Shown: positions 51,273-61,526, counted from the stretch's first letter. The stretch is DNA of 64,000 nt from Caballeronia zhejiangensis (GCF_000698575.1 NZ_JFHD01000005.1:124001-188000), one strand, 5' to 3'. Notes: generated by a model from the letters alone, not told the origin. Translations and numbers: made by a program.

Positions 51273-52211
51273 GTGACTGCCTCCATCGCCGCGGACAAGA
51301 AACCGCAAAACCCGCCCCGTCGCGCGTCACCGACGGCGGCGCTCGCCGATCGCATGATTCCGAAGCTGGTGCTCGCTCCCAGCGTCGTGATCGCGCTCGT
51401 TTTCGTGTACGGCTTCATCGCCATTACCGGGTATCTGTCGCTTTCCGAATCGCGGCTCATGCCGCGCTACGATTTCGCGGGCTTCGACCGCTACAAACAG
51501 CTTTTCGCCAACGATGTCTGGTGGACTTCCGCCGCCAACCTCGGCTGGTTCGGCATTCCGTTCATCGGGATTTGCGTGTTCCTCGGCCTTTTCCTTGCGA
51601 TCCTTCTCGACCAGAAGATCCGCAACGAAGGTGCATTGCGCGCGGTCTTCCTCTATCCGATGGCGCTTTCGTTCATCGTGACCGGCACCGCGTGGCAGTG
51701 GATTCTGAACCCCGGCCTCGGTCTGGAGAAAGTGTTTCATGACTGGGGCTGGACGAGTTTCTCGTTCAACTGGCTCGGCGACCCGGACAAGGCGATTTTC
51801 TGCGTCGTGATCGCCGCGGTGTGGCAATCGACGGGCTTCGTGATGGCGCTCTTCCTCGCCGGTCTGCGCGGCGTCGACGGCGAAATTTTCAAGGCCGCGC
51901 AAGTCGATGGCGCGACGCTGCCGACCATCTACCGCAAGATCGTGATTCCGAGCATGCGCCCGGTGTTCTTCTCCGTGCTGCTGATCCTCTGCCACATCAC
52001 GATCAAGACCTTCGACCTCGTCGTCGCGTTGACGGCGGGCGGTCCGGGCACGTCGTCGTCGCTGCCGGCAATCTTCATGTACACGTTCTCGTTCAATCGC
52101 GGGCAACTGGGCGTGGGCGCCGCATCGTCGATGATGATGCTCGCCACCGTCGTCGCCGTGCTCGTGCCGCTCATGTATCTCGAATCGAGGAGCACCCGCA
52201 ATGCAGCCTAA
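51273..52211 (+). CDS. gtsB: Sugar ABC transporter permease (GtsB-like, GTG start)
   Basis: 312 aa. Six membrane segments from about residue 30. The EAA loop is EIFKAAQVDGATLPTIYRKIVIPSMRPVFFSVL near 215-248. AGGAG lies 7 nt before GTG at 51273, which I prefer to the ATG at 51120 that would add 51 residues of non-membrane, shadow-like sequence. It overlaps the next permease by 11 nt. With GtsC it forms the channel. Confidence 0.88.
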   Translation: MTASIAADKKPQNPPRRASPTAALADRMIPKLVLAPSVVIALVFVYGFIAITGYLSLSESRLMPRYDFAGFDRYKQLFANDVWWTSAANLGWFGIPFIGICVFLGLFLAILLDQKIRNEGALRAVFLYPMALSFIVTGTAWQWILNPGLGLEKVFHDWGWTSFSFNWLGDPDKAIFCVVIAAVWQSTGFVMALFLAGLRGVDGEIFKAAQVDGATLPTIYRKIVIPSMRPVFFSVLLILCHITIKTFDLVVALTAGGPGTSSSLPAIFMYTFSFNRGQLGVGAASSMMMLATVVAVLVPLMYLESRSTRNAA

Positions 52212-53058
52212 GATGACCCTGAGCCGCGCCGTCATCTACGCGGTGCTCATACTTTTCGCGCTCTACTTCCTGTTCCCGATCTACGTGATGCTGTCGACGT
52301 CGTTCAAGGATCTCGACCAGCTTCGCACGGGCAATCTGCTCACGCCGCCGACGCACTTCACGTTCGCGCCGTGGGTCAAAGCGTGGCAGGAAGCGTGTAC
52401 CGGCGTGCGCTGCGACGGCATGGAGCCGTTCTTCATGAACTCGGTCCGCATGGTGATCCCCGCCGTGCTGATCTCGTCGTTCATCGGCGCGTTCAACGGC
52501 TACGTGCTCACGCACTGGCGCTTCCGCGGCGCGGACGCCATCTTCACGATGCTGCTCGTCGGCTGCTTCATCCCCTTCCAGGCGATCCTTCTTCCGATGG
52601 CGCGTCTGCAGGGCTTTCTCGGCCTTTCGAACACGACGACCGGCCTCGTGCTCGTGCATGTGATCTACGGCATCGCGTTCACGACGATGTTCTTCCGCAA
52701 CTTCTACGTGAGCATTCCGGCCGAGCTCGTGAAGGCGGCGCGCATCGACGGCGCGGGTTTCTTCACCATCTTCACGAAGATTCTGCTGCCGGTGTCGCTG
52801 CCGATCTTCATGGTGTGCCTGATCTGGCAATTCACGCAGATCTGGAACGATTTCCTGTTCGGTATCGTGTTTTCGGGCGTGGATTCCATGCCGATCACGG
52901 TGGCGCTGAACAACCTCGTGAACACATCGACGGGCGTGAAGGAATACAACGTCGACATGGCCGGCGCGATCATCGCCGCATTGCCGACGATCCTCGTCTA
53001 CATGATCGCGGGACGTTATTTCGTGCGCGGGCTGACGGCCGGCGCGGTGAAGGGTTAA
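52201..53058 (+). CDS. gtsC: Sugar ABC transporter permease (GtsC-like)
   Basis: 285 aa. Six membrane segments (RAVIYAVLILFALYFLFPIYVMLSTSF at the start). The EAA loop is PAELVKAARIDGAGFFTIFTKILLPVSLPIF near 178-208. An extracytoplasmic insertion EACTGVRCDGMEPFF with two Cys is typical of the glucose-type GtsC group. It is coupled to gtsB by an 11-nt overlap and followed 30 nt later by the ATPase gene. Confidence 0.9.
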   Translation: MQPKMTLSRAVIYAVLILFALYFLFPIYVMLSTSFKDLDQLRTGNLLTPPTHFTFAPWVKAWQEACTGVRCDGMEPFFMNSVRMVIPAVLISSFIGAFNGYVLTHWRFRGADAIFTMLLVGCFIPFQAILLPMARLQGFLGLSNTTTGLVLVHVIYGIAFTTMFFRNFYVSIPAELVKAARIDGAGFFTIFTKILLPVSLPIFMVCLIWQFTQIWNDFLFGIVFSGVDSMPITVALNNLVNTSTGVKEYNVDMAGAIIAALPTILVYMIAGRYFVRGLTAGAVKG

Positions 53059-53088
53059 ACGAGCAGTATCGAGAGATAGAGGATTCAC

Positions 53089-54207
53089 ATGGCAAGCCTT
53101 TCCATCCGTGACGTGTACAAGACCTACCCGAACGGGGTGCCGGTTCTCAAGGGCGTCAATATCGATATCGAGGACGGTCAGTTCCTGATCCTCGTCGGCG
53201 GCTCGGGCTGCGGCAAGTCGACCCTGCTGAACATGATCGCGGGTCTGGAGACCGTGACCCGTGGCGACATCATGATCGACGGCAAGACGGTCAACGACCT
53301 CTCGCCGAAGGACCGCGATATCGCGATGGTGTTCCAGTCCTACGCGCTCTACCCTTCGATGAGCGTGCGCGACAACATCTCGTTCGGTCTCAACATTCGC
53401 AAGGTGCCGAAGGACGAGCAGAAGAAGATCGTCGATCGCGTGTCGGAGACGCTGCAGATCGGTCATCTGCTCGATCGCAAGCCGGGGCAACTGTCGGGCG
53501 GGCAGCGTCAGCGCGTCGCGATGGGCCGCGCCCTCGCACGCGATCCGGTGATGTTCCTGTTCGACGAGCCGCTTTCGAACCTCGACGCGAAGCTGCGCAT
53601 CGAGATGCGTTCGGAGATCAAGCTCTTGCATCAGCGCCTCGGCACGACGATCGTCTACGTGACGCACGATCAGATCGAAGCGATGACGCTCGGCGATCGC
53701 ATCGCGGTGATGAAGGACGGCATCGTGCAGCAGTTCGGCGCGCCGCAGGAGATTTACGATTCGCCGTCGAATCTGTTCGTCGCGGGCTTCATCGGCGCGC
53801 CGCCGATGAACTTCATCACGGGCAAGCTCGTCGAGTCGGGTTCGGGCGTCGGTTTGCAACTCGATACGGGCGTCACGCAGAAGGTGCTGAATCTGCCGTT
53901 CGATGCGGGTCGTTTGCGCAGCAAGGTCGGGCAGGATGTGATTCTGGGCCTGCGTCCGGAGCGCATCACCGATTCGCGCAGCGCGCACGATGTGTCGGAT
54001 GCGAGCCTGCAGCCGGTCGACGTGCGCGTCGACGTGATCGAGCCGACCGGCCCGGACACGCTCGTGTTCGCGCAGGTGAACGGCAAGCGCGTCGTGTCGC
54101 GCGTGCACCCTGCGAGCAATCCGCAGCCGATGACGAACATGACCCTGCTGTTCGATGTGTCGAAGGCCGTGCTGTTCGATCCGCAGACGGAAGAGCGGCT
54201 GGCTTGA
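53089..54207 (+). CDS. gtsD: Sugar ABC transporter ATP-binding protein (UgpC/MsmK type)
   Basis: 372 aa. Walker A GGSGCGKST near 38, Q-loop VFQSYALYPSMSV, signature LSGGQRQRVAMGRAL, Walker B VMFLFDEPLSNLD, switch His VTHDQIEA. The C-terminal MalK-like OB-fold domain (about 240-370, with LGLRPERI) offers a site for regulatory proteins. It energises GtsBC. A terminator at 54230 ends the operon. Confidence 0.92.
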   Translation: MASLSIRDVYKTYPNGVPVLKGVNIDIEDGQFLILVGGSGCGKSTLLNMIAGLETVTRGDIMIDGKTVNDLSPKDRDIAMVFQSYALYPSMSVRDNISFGLNIRKVPKDEQKKIVDRVSETLQIGHLLDRKPGQLSGGQRQRVAMGRALARDPVMFLFDEPLSNLDAKLRIEMRSEIKLLHQRLGTTIVYVTHDQIEAMTLGDRIAVMKDGIVQQFGAPQEIYDSPSNLFVAGFIGAPPMNFITGKLVESGSGVGLQLDTGVTQKVLNLPFDAGRLRSKVGQDVILGLRPERITDSRSAHDVSDASLQPVDVRVDVIEPTGPDTLVFAQVNGKRVVSRVHPASNPQPMTNMTLLFDVSKAVLFDPQTEERLA

Positions 54208-54229
54208 GTCTGCCTGGTCGTTCAAGTCG

Positions 54230-54258
54230 AAAGCCGCGCTGATGCGCGGCTTTTTCAT
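54230..54258 (+). terminator. Terminator of the gts operon
   Basis: AAAGCCGCGC (54230-54239), TGAT, GCGCGGCTTT (54244-54253), then T. Confidence 0.9.
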
Positions 54259-54313
54259 TGCGCCGCCATAACAGGCACAATCGGCGTTTTGCCTTTCGAA
54301 GCTCCGATTCCGC

Positions 54314-56425
54314 ATGACTATCCTCGATCAGAATCCCGAACTCGCCTGGCCGCCCTCCGACGGCCCCGATCCCTTCATCGGCCTCGAAGCGCTCGACGAC
54401 GCCCGCGTGCAGTCGTGGATCGACGCCCAGAACCGCCGCACCGAAGCCGCGTTCGGCAACACGCCCGACGCGCGCGCCCTCGCCGGCCGGCTCGAAAAGG
54501 CGTACACGTCGAAAGACCGCATCGTCGCCTGTTCGCGTTACGGCGACTGGGGCTACAACACATGGCAGGACGACGCGCATCCGCTCGGCATCGTACGCCG
54601 CACGCCGTGGTCTGCGTGGCTCGAAGGCAAGCCCGCATGGGAAACGATCCTCGACGTCGACGCGCTCGACCTGAACACCGACGCGGTGGGCGACACACGC
54701 TGGGCCCTCGCCGACTTCGACATGCTCTATCCCGACTACGATCGCGCGCTCGTGAGCCTGTCGCCGGGCGGCTCGGACGCGTGCATGGTGCGCGAGTTCG
54801 AGATCGCGTCGAAAACGTTCGTCGCGGATGGCTTCGCATTGCCCGATGTCGGCAAGCACGACATCTCGTGGATCGATCGCGACACCGTGTACGTCGGCTG
54901 GGACGACAGCAAGACGAACCCGAGCCCCGCGCTGACGACATCCGGATTTCCACGGCAGGCGCGTCGCTGGAAGCGCGGCACGCCGCTCGCGGATGCGCCA
55001 GTCGTGTTCGAAGGCAATCGGCGCGACGTGTCGGCGGGCGTGGACTACGATCCGATCGAGAAGCTGCATCTCGCGTCGCGCGCGGTCACGTTCTACGACA
55101 CGCTCAACTACTGGCTCGACGAAACCGCCAACGAATGGCGCCAGTACGATCTGCCGTCGCACGCGGAAATCGAGCACTGGAACGGCTGGCTCTTCGTCAC
55201 GCCGCGCAAGTTCTGGAACGCGGGCGGGCGCCGCTACGCGCCCGGCACGCTGACCGTCATCCGCCGCGACGCGTTTCTCGCCGGCTCGCGCCGGTTCACG
55301 GCGCTTTTCACGCCGTCGGAACGCCTCGTCCTCGCGGGCATCGACTTCACGAAGCAGTTCCTCATCGTTTCGCAGATGGATGACGGCACGCCGCGCGTCA
55401 CGCTGCTGCGCCCGGACGCGAATCCCGATGACGCATGGCAGGCGCGCGAATTCGCGCTGCCGGAAGCGAGCCAGTCATGGGTCGATTCGATCGACAGCGA
55501 ACGCGACGACACCGTGCTCATCCACGTCGAGCATTTTCTGTTGCCGCCGTCGCTCTATCACGCCGATCTCGCCAGCGACGCGCCCTGGCGACTGCTCGCG
55601 CGCCTTCCCGCGCAATTCGACGCAACCGGTCTCGCCGCCGTGCGCCGCCACGCGATCGCGCCGGACGGCGAACGCATTCCGTACTGGCTGATCGGAAGAG
55701 ACATCGAGACCACCGCCGAACCGCGCCCTTGCCTGCTCTACGGCTACGGCGGCTTCGAAGTCGCGCTCGACCCCGGCTACGACGCAACCACGGGCATCGC
55801 GTGGCTCGAACGCGGCGGGCTGTACGCGGTCGCGAATATCCGTGGCGGCGGCGAGTTCGGCCCGGCGTGGCATCAGGCGGCATTGCGCGAGAACCGTCAA
55901 ATTTCGTTCGATGATTTCACCGCGGTGGCGCAAGCGCTCGTCGATAGCGGCGTCACGACGCCGAAGAAGCTCGCCATTCGGGGCGGCAGCAACGGCGGCC
56001 TGCTCACCGGCGCGTGCATGGTCCAACGGCCCGAGCTTTTCGGCGCCGTGCTGTCCGAAGTGCCGCTGCTCGATATGGCGCGCTTTCACTTGCTGTTGCA
56101 AGGCGCATCGTGGATCGACGAATACGGCGATCCCGACGACGCCGGCGATCTTCATCATCTGATGGCGTATTCGCCGTATCAGAACGTGAAGGCCGACGTG
56201 ACGTATCCGCCGGCGCTGTTCACGTCATCGACGAGCGACGACCGCGTGCATCCCGGCCACGCGCGCAAGATGGCCGCGAAGATGCAGGCGCAAGGCCACG
56301 CCGACGTCTGGTATCAGGAGACCGGCGACGGCGGGCACGGCGCGGGCGTCGAACCCGGAGCGGTCGCGCAGGCGGAAGCCGCGGCCTTCACGTTTCTCGC
56401 GGCGACGATCGGCCCCCTCGAATAG
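54314..56425 (+). CDS. Prolyl oligopeptidase family serine peptidase (S9A)
   Basis: 703 aa, with no signal peptide, so cytosolic. The N-terminal two-thirds form the propeller, which opens with the S9 pattern DPFIGLEALDDARVQSWIDAQN. The C-terminal alpha/beta-hydrolase has YGGFEVALDPGY, the nucleophile elbow RGGSNGGLLTGA (Ser near 562), Asp in STSDDRVHPGHA and His in GDGGHGAG. It should cleave short peptides after proline. Single gene between two terminators. Confidence 0.92.
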   Translation: MTILDQNPELAWPPSDGPDPFIGLEALDDARVQSWIDAQNRRTEAAFGNTPDARALAGRLEKAYTSKDRIVACSRYGDWGYNTWQDDAHPLGIVRRTPWSAWLEGKPAWETILDVDALDLNTDAVGDTRWALADFDMLYPDYDRALVSLSPGGSDACMVREFEIASKTFVADGFALPDVGKHDISWIDRDTVYVGWDDSKTNPSPALTTSGFPRQARRWKRGTPLADAPVVFEGNRRDVSAGVDYDPIEKLHLASRAVTFYDTLNYWLDETANEWRQYDLPSHAEIEHWNGWLFVTPRKFWNAGGRRYAPGTLTVIRRDAFLAGSRRFTALFTPSERLVLAGIDFTKQFLIVSQMDDGTPRVTLLRPDANPDDAWQAREFALPEASQSWVDSIDSERDDTVLIHVEHFLLPPSLYHADLASDAPWRLLARLPAQFDATGLAAVRRHAIAPDGERIPYWLIGRDIETTAEPRPCLLYGYGGFEVALDPGYDATTGIAWLERGGLYAVANIRGGGEFGPAWHQAALRENRQISFDDFTAVAQALVDSGVTTPKKLAIRGGSNGGLLTGACMVQRPELFGAVLSEVPLLDMARFHLLLQGASWIDEYGDPDDAGDLHHLMAYSPYQNVKADVTYPPALFTSSTSDDRVHPGHARKMAAKMQAQGHADVWYQETGDGGHGAGVEPGAVAQAEAAAFTFLAATIGPLE

Positions 56426-56514
56426 CAGCACGCGGGGACGTTTCAGTCGATGCCTATCGAGAAGCGCGAACGCATTCTGCAGGATCTGGACCCTTCCAAT
56501 GCGCTTCCCGAGTC

Positions 56515-56718
56515 ATGCCGATCCCGATCCCGCCGACACGCTTCACGCTCGACCCCGATGCGTTCGCCGCCGGCGAACGCGCCTTCGTCACGTCGAACCT
56601 GCATGAGATCGTCGCGCTCTGCGTGATCTCCGATGTCAACGAGGCCACGCTGTCCGCGCTCGCGGCGCGCGGCATTCGTCTCGCGCCGCCCATGCCGACG
56701 CTCGCGCGCGCAGTTTAG
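56515..56718 (+). CDS. Small hypothetical protein
   Basis: 67 aa: MPIPIPPTRFTLDPDAFAAGERAFVTSNLHEIVALCVISDVNEATLSALAARGIRL and a short tail. Third codon positions are almost all G/C, as in real genes here, and the helix pattern looks protein-like. No ribosome site stands out. An overlapping short frame from 56451 (MPIEKRERILQDLD) hints that the real N-terminus could lie upstream with a frameshift. No family recognised. Confidence 0.45.
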   Translation: MPIPIPPTRFTLDPDAFAAGERAFVTSNLHEIVALCVISDVNEATLSALAARGIRLAPPMPTLARAV

Positions 56719-56885
56719 GCGAACATCGGTTTCACGGCGCGCAACAGCGCGTTTCGGCCGTCACGCGGCCTTGCCCACCGATTCGAACTCCTTCGATATG
56801 TCGTCGTTCGACGACGGCCTACACTCGTCTCATTCCTTGATGCAGTCCAGCTTCGTCGACAAGGCTGAAACGGCAACGAGGAATA

Positions 56886-56932
56886 ACCGAATCGACACGA
56901 ACCCGATCAGGAAGCACCTTTGACCCAGGCAC
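56886..56932. repeat. Intergenic direct repeat, copy 1
   Basis: ACCGAATCGACA (56886-56897) followed by AGGAAGCACCTTTGACCCAG (from 56909), part of a 25-nt block also present at 57042. The whole spacer 56719-57146 has no other gene. Confidence 0.75.
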
Positions 56933-57012
56933 CACTGATCGCTCATCTGGAGAACATGCCTATTGCCCCTGCGACCGAAGCGAGCCGGTAAACAACTTTG
57001 ACCCAGTAAGTT

Positions 57013-57066
57013 ACCGAATCGACAAACAACTGCGATCGACCCAGGAAGCACCTTTGACCCAGGCAC
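57013..57066. repeat. Intergenic direct repeat, copy 2
   Basis: ACCGAATCGACA (57013-57024) and the same 25-nt block (57042-57066) in the same order as copy 1; a partial CTTTGACCCAG also occurs near 56996. The repeat distance is 127-134 bp. Confidence 0.75.
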
Positions 57067-57104
57067 ATCTGATTCGAGACCGCAAAAACGAGCATCAAAT
57101 GTTG

Positions 57105-57131
57105 AGCCTCGCCACATAGCGAGGCTTTTTT
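57105..57131 (+). terminator. Terminator-like hairpin before the Bcr/CflA gene end
   Basis: AGCCTCGC (57105-57112) pairs with GCGAGGCT (57119-57126), then T6; oriented to stop plus-strand transcription. Confidence 0.8.
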
Positions 57132-57146
57132 GTTTCTGCGCGCCGT

Positions 57147-58358
57147 TCAGACCTTCACGGGCGCCGCGTGCGAGCGCAGCACCAGCGTGCGCCCGGCGAA
57201 TGTCAGCACGCCGCACACGCCTATCACGATGCCCATGCCATGCGGCGAAACATCGTGAAACAAGCCGACGGCGAGACTCGCGAGCGCGCCGAGCGCGAGC
57301 TGCATCGCGCCGAAAACCGCGGCGGCCGCGCCCGCGTTGTGCGGATACCGATGCATCAGCTCGGTCGTGCAATTGGCCGACAGCAGTCCGACCACGCCGA
57401 CCACGAAGAACAGCGTCACGACGATCGACCACAGGCCGCCCAAGCCCGTCAGCGCCACGAACGCGACCGCGAGCGCCGCCGCGACGCTCACGAACGATGC
57501 AGCCGAAATCATCTTCATCGCGCCGACGCGGCCGACGAACTTCGTGTTGAGCACATTCCCCGCGATGATGCCGACGATGTTCAGGCCGAACAGCAGCCCG
57601 TAATACTGCGGCCTGACGTGGAAGTAATCGATATAGACGAACGGCGTGGCGGTGATGTACGCGAACATCGACGCGAAAGCCATGCCGCCGCACATCATGT
57701 GGCCCCAGGTGACGGGATCGGTCAGCAGATGCCCGTAAGCGGCGAACGATTTGCCGACCGCCGCGCTCGCGCGCCTTTCCTTAGGCCATGTCTCCGGCAC
57801 GCGCAGATACGCCGTCACCGCGCATGTCACGCCGAAGAGCGTCAGCGCGACGAACACGACGCGCCAGCTGCCCAGCAGCAGCAATTGCCCGCCGATCAGC
57901 GGCGCGAGCAACGGTCCGATCGACGTGACGATGGACAGCATCGACAGGACGCGTGCCGCGTCGGTCGGCGCGTGGGCGTCGCGGGCGATCGCGCGCGCGA
58001 GCACCGACGCCGCGCCCGCGCCGAGCGCCTGCAGGAAGCGCACGAAGACGAGCGCGTCGATGGAAAACGCCGCCGCGCAGCCGATGCTCGCGAGCGCGTA
58101 CAGCGCGATGCCGCCGAGCAGGACGGGGCGGCGGCCATAGGCGTCGGACATCGGACCGTAGAGCAGCATGCCGAACGAGAAGCCGAACATGAAGCTCGTC
58201 AGCGTGCTTTGCGCGGCGGCCGGGCTCGTGCCGAACGCGGCGGCGAGCGACGGCAGGCTCGGCAGATACATGTCGATCGACAGCGGGCCGCACGCGGCGA
58301 GCGCGCCGAGCAGAAGGATCAAACGGCCATCGGGCCGGCGCCGGGTGGTGTCGGACAT
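57147..58358 (-). CDS. Bcr/CflA family multidrug MFS transporter
   Basis: 403 aa with 12 membrane segments. The family hallmark LSIDMYLPSLPSLAAAFGTSPAAAQSTLT is at TM1-TM2, followed by the loop GPMSDAYGRRPVLLGG (motif A) and RFLQALGAGAASVLARAIARD in TM4. It exports drugs such as bicyclomycin or other toxic amphiphiles by proton antiport; the actual substrate is unknown. Single gene. Confidence 0.9.
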   Translation of the reverse strand: MSDTTRRRPDGRLILLLGALAACGPLSIDMYLPSLPSLAAAFGTSPAAAQSTLTSFMFGFSFGMLLYGPMSDAYGRRPVLLGGIALYALASIGCAAAFSIDALVFVRFLQALGAGAASVLARAIARDAHAPTDAARVLSMLSIVTSIGPLLAPLIGGQLLLLGSWRVVFVALTLFGVTCAVTAYLRVPETWPKERRASAAVGKSFAAYGHLLTDPVTWGHMMCGGMAFASMFAYITATPFVYIDYFHVRPQYYGLLFGLNIVGIIAGNVLNTKFVGRVGAMKMISAASFVSVAAALAVAFVALTGLGGLWSIVVTLFFVVGVVGLLSANCTTELMHRYPHNAGAAAAVFGAMQLALGALASLAVGLFHDVSPHGMGIVIGVCGVLTFAGRTLVLRSHAAPVKV

Positions 58359-58504
58359 GGGGTTCGGGAGACGGGGAAGCGTTGAGGCCGCGCGGCATCC
58401 TTACCGCGCAAGGAGCAAACATTGTACGCGAGCCCTTGCCGCGATCCGGCCCCGGTCGCGACGCTGCGTTAAGCTCATCGCTCTCTTCTCGTCCGACCGA
58501 ACCC

Positions 58505-58957
58505 ATGACCGCCTTTCTGCTGATCTGGAGCCCAAAGAAATGGCCGTGGCCCGACTTGCCCGAGTTCGCGCGGCGCGTCGCCGCAGGCGATGCCGTTGCC
58601 GACGTATGGGGCTGCGGCACCGCGCGCGGACTCTTGCCGGGCGACCGGGTCTTCGTGCATCGCGTGTCGCAGGAACCCAGGGGCGTGTTCGCGTCGGGCT
58701 GGGTGACGCGCGCGCCGTACGAAGTGCCGGATGCCGGAGCCAAGCGCGGCTATCGGCTGCGCATCGACTTCGTTTATGACTGGCTCGTCGATGCGCGCGA
58801 GCAGGTCGTCGTCACGCGCGACGAATTGCGCGCGCATCCGTTCTCCGTGCAGACGTGGGACGCGCAGATGTCCGGCACGCTCATCAAGCCGATCGCCGAG
58901 GGCGCGCTGGAAAAACTGTGGGCCGCACGCACCGGACGGCGCTCGATGCGACCCTAG
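58505..58957 (+). CDS. PUA/EVE-like domain protein
   Basis: 150 aa. The start [18 protein letters not shown] and the pattern [28 protein letters not shown] resemble the beta-barrel PUA-like (EVE/ASCH) fold that binds modified nucleic-acid bases. An [11 protein letters not shown] strand and a C-terminal helix follow. No nuclease motif is fused. I chose ATG 58505; the frame extension upstream looks non-coding. It lies directly upstream of hemL but with a 155-nt gap. The domain call is moderate; the function is unknown. Confidence 0.65.
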   Translation: MTAFLLIWSPKKWPWPDLPEFARRVAAGDAVADVWGCGTARGLLPGDRVFVHRVSQEPRGVFASGWVTRAPYEVPDAGAKRGYRLRIDFVYDWLVDAREQVVVTRDELRAHPFSVQTWDAQMSGTLIKPIAEGALEKLWAARTGRRSMRP

Positions 58958-59111
58958 CCGGACACGGTTGCATTGCAACGACTCCGGTACAATTTCAGCA
59001 TCGTTTTTCGCGCCGGACGGCGCGTTTCGCGCGCCGTGCAGACGTTGCAGCGGCAGCCGGGCGCGTGTCCTCGCGACTCCCGCATCCACTTTTCAGTGCA
59101 GGCTTCCATCC

Positions 59112-60395
59112 ATGTCCAAGAATCAAGCTCTCTTCGAACGCGCGCAGCGAACCATTCCCGGCGGCGTGAACTCGCCGGTGCGGGCGTTCCGCTCGGTCGG
59201 CGGCACGCCGCGCTTCATCGAGCGCGCAGAAGGCGCGTATTTCTGGGATGCGGATGGCAAGCGCTATATCGACTACATCGGCTCGTGGGGCCCGATGATT
59301 CTCGGCCATGTCCATCCGGAAGTGCTCGGCGCCGTACAACGCGTGCTCGCGAACGGCTTCTCGTTCGGCGCGCCGACCGAAGCCGAAATCGAAATCGCCG
59401 AGGAAATCTGCAAGCTCGTGCCGTCGATCGAACAGGTGCGGATGGTGTCATCCGGCACCGAAGCGACGATGAGCGCATTGCGCCTCGCGCGCGGCTTCAC
59501 GAACCGCAGCCGCATCGTCAAGTTCGAAGGTTGCTATCACGGGCACGCGGACAGCCTGCTCGTCAAAGCCGGCTCCGGTCTGCTCACGTTCGGGAATCCC
59601 ACTTCCGCCGGCGTGCCCGCCGACATCGCGAAGCACACGACCGTGCTCGAGTACAACAACGTCGAGCAATTGAACGAGGCGTTCAAGGCATTCGGGCCGG
59701 AAATCGCGTCGGTGATCGTCGAGCCGGTCGCGGGCAACATGAATCTCGTGCGCGCGACGCCCGAGTTTCTCAACGCGCTGCGCGAACGGTGCAACGAATA
59801 CGGCTCCGTGCTGATCTTCGACGAAGTCATGTGCGGCTTTCGCGTGGCGCTCGGCGGCGCGCAGCAGGTCTACGGCATCAAGCCCGATCTCACCTGTCTC
59901 GGCAAGGTCATCGGCGGCGGCATGCCGGCGGCCGCGTTCGGTGGACGCCGCGACATCATGGCTCATCTCGCGCCGCTCGGCGGCGTCTATCAGGCGGGCA
60001 CGCTGTCGGGCAATCCGATCGCGGTGGCCGCGGGCCTGAAGACGCTGCAACTGATCCAGCGTCCCGGTTTCTACGACGATCTCGCCAAGCAGACGCGCAA
60101 GCTCGTCGACGGCCTCACCGGCGCCGCCCGCGACGCGAAGGTGCCCTTCTCCGCCGATTCGATCGGCGGCATGTTCGGCCTGTATTTCATGGACAGCGTG
60201 CCGGGCAGCTTCGCGCAGATCCAGCAAGGCGACACGAGGCGCTTCAATGCGTTCTTTCACGCGATGCTCGATGCCGGTGTGTACTTCGCGCCGTCCGCGT
60301 TCGAAGCGGGCTTCGTGTCGAGCGCGCACGACGACGCGATCATCGACGCGACGATCGACGCGGCGCGCGGCGCGTTCGCGTCGCTCGCCGCCTGA
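59112..60395 (+). CDS. hemL: Glutamate-1-semialdehyde 2,1-aminomutase
   Basis: 427 aa. PLP-dependent aminotransferase fold type [24 protein letters not shown] opens the protein. [15 protein letters not shown] binds PLP phosphate, [10 protein letters not shown] holds the PLP Asp, and [10 protein letters not shown] has the Schiff-base Lys265. It forms 5-aminolevulinate for haem in the C5 pathway. ATG 59112 has no strong ribosome site but is the conserved start. ribD follows after 18 nt. Confidence 0.96.
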   Translation: MSKNQALFERAQRTIPGGVNSPVRAFRSVGGTPRFIERAEGAYFWDADGKRYIDYIGSWGPMILGHVHPEVLGAVQRVLANGFSFGAPTEAEIEIAEEICKLVPSIEQVRMVSSGTEATMSALRLARGFTNRSRIVKFEGCYHGHADSLLVKAGSGLLTFGNPTSAGVPADIAKHTTVLEYNNVEQLNEAFKAFGPEIASVIVEPVAGNMNLVRATPEFLNALRERCNEYGSVLIFDEVMCGFRVALGGAQQVYGIKPDLTCLGKVIGGGMPAAAFGGRRDIMAHLAPLGGVYQAGTLSGNPIAVAAGLKTLQLIQRPGFYDDLAKQTRKLVDGLTGAARDAKVPFSADSIGGMFGLYFMDSVPGSFAQIQQGDTRRFNAFFHAMLDAGVYFAPSAFEAGFVSSAHDDAIIDATIDAARGAFASLAA

Positions 60396-60413
60396 CGTTT
60401 CCGGGCCGCGCCG

Positions 60414-61526
60414 ATGTTCTCGCAAACCGACTTCACGCACATGGAGCGCGCGCTCGCGCTCGCCTCGAAGGGCATGTACACGACGACGCCGAATCCGCGC
60501 GTCGGCTGCGTGCTCGTCAAGAACGGCGAAGTGATCGGCATGGGCTACACGCAGCCGGCCGGCCAGGATCACGCCGAAGTGCAGGCGCTGAAGGACGCCC
60601 GTTCGCGCGGCAAGGATCCGCGCGGCGCGACCGCGTATGTGTCGCTGGAACCGTGCAGTCACTTCGGCCGCACGCCGCCGTGCGCGCATGCGCTCATCGA
60701 TGCGCGCGTCGAGAAAGTAATCGCCGCGATGGAAGATCCGAACCCGTCGGTGTCCGGCCGCGGCTTGACGATGCTGCGCGACGCCGGCATCGACGTGCGT
60801 TGCGGACTGCTCGCGAACGAGGCGCACGAGATGAACATCGGCTTCGTGTCGCGTATGACGCGCCGCCGTCCGTGGGTGCGAATGAAGGTCGCGGCCACGC
60901 TGGACGGCCGTACCGGTTTGCCGACGGGCGAGAGTCAGTGGATCACGGGCGAAGACGCGCGCGCCGACGGCCACGCGTGGCGCGCCCGCGCCTGCGCGAT
61001 TCTCACGGGAATCGGCACGGTGCGCGAGGACGATCCGCAACTGACCGTGCGCGCGGTCGACACGCCGCGCCAGCCGCAACGCGTGCTGATCGACAGCCGG
61101 CTGGATGTGCCGATGCACGCGCGCATCCTCGACGGCGCGCCGCCCTGGATTTTCCATTCCGCCGACGCCGATCCGGCGCGCATCGACGCGTTGCGCGAGA
61201 AAGGCGCGGATCTGATCGAGCTGTCGAACGAGTACGGCAAGGTCGATCTGCCCGCGATGCTCACGGCGCTCGCCGATCGCGGCATCAACGAATTGCATGT
61301 CGAAGCGGGCCACAAGCTGAACGGCTCGCTGCTGCGCGAAGGCTGCGTCGACGAACTGCTGATCTATCTCGCGCCGAGCCTGCTCGGCAGCGCGCCCGGC
61401 ATGTTCGACTTCGCGCCGCCCGACACGCTGGATGCGCGGCCGCATCTGAAATTTCATCGCATCGACCGGCTCGGCGACGATCTGCGCATACTTGCGCGTT
61501 TTGCCGAAGCCAACGTGGCGAGCTGA
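60414..61526 (+). CDS. ribD: Bifunctional riboflavin biosynthesis deaminase/reductase
   Basis: 370 aa. The N-terminal cytidine-deaminase fold has zinc ligands in HAEVQAL (His53, Glu55) and PCSHFGRTPPC (Cys81, Cys90). The C-terminal reductase domain follows (VRMKVAATLDGRTGLPTGESQWITG, then LHVEAGHKLNGSLL). It deaminates and then reduces the pyrimidine intermediate of riboflavin synthesis. It precedes ribE by 28 nt. Confidence 0.95.
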   Translation: MFSQTDFTHMERALALASKGMYTTTPNPRVGCVLVKNGEVIGMGYTQPAGQDHAEVQALKDARSRGKDPRGATAYVSLEPCSHFGRTPPCAHALIDARVEKVIAAMEDPNPSVSGRGLTMLRDAGIDVRCGLLANEAHEMNIGFVSRMTRRRPWVRMKVAATLDGRTGLPTGESQWITGEDARADGHAWRARACAILTGIGTVREDDPQLTVRAVDTPRQPQRVLIDSRLDVPMHARILDGAPPWIFHSADADPARIDALREKGADLIELSNEYGKVDLPAMLTALADRGINELHVEAGHKLNGSLLREGCVDELLIYLAPSLLGSAPGMFDFAPPDTLDARPHLKFHRIDRLGDDLRILARFAEANVAS

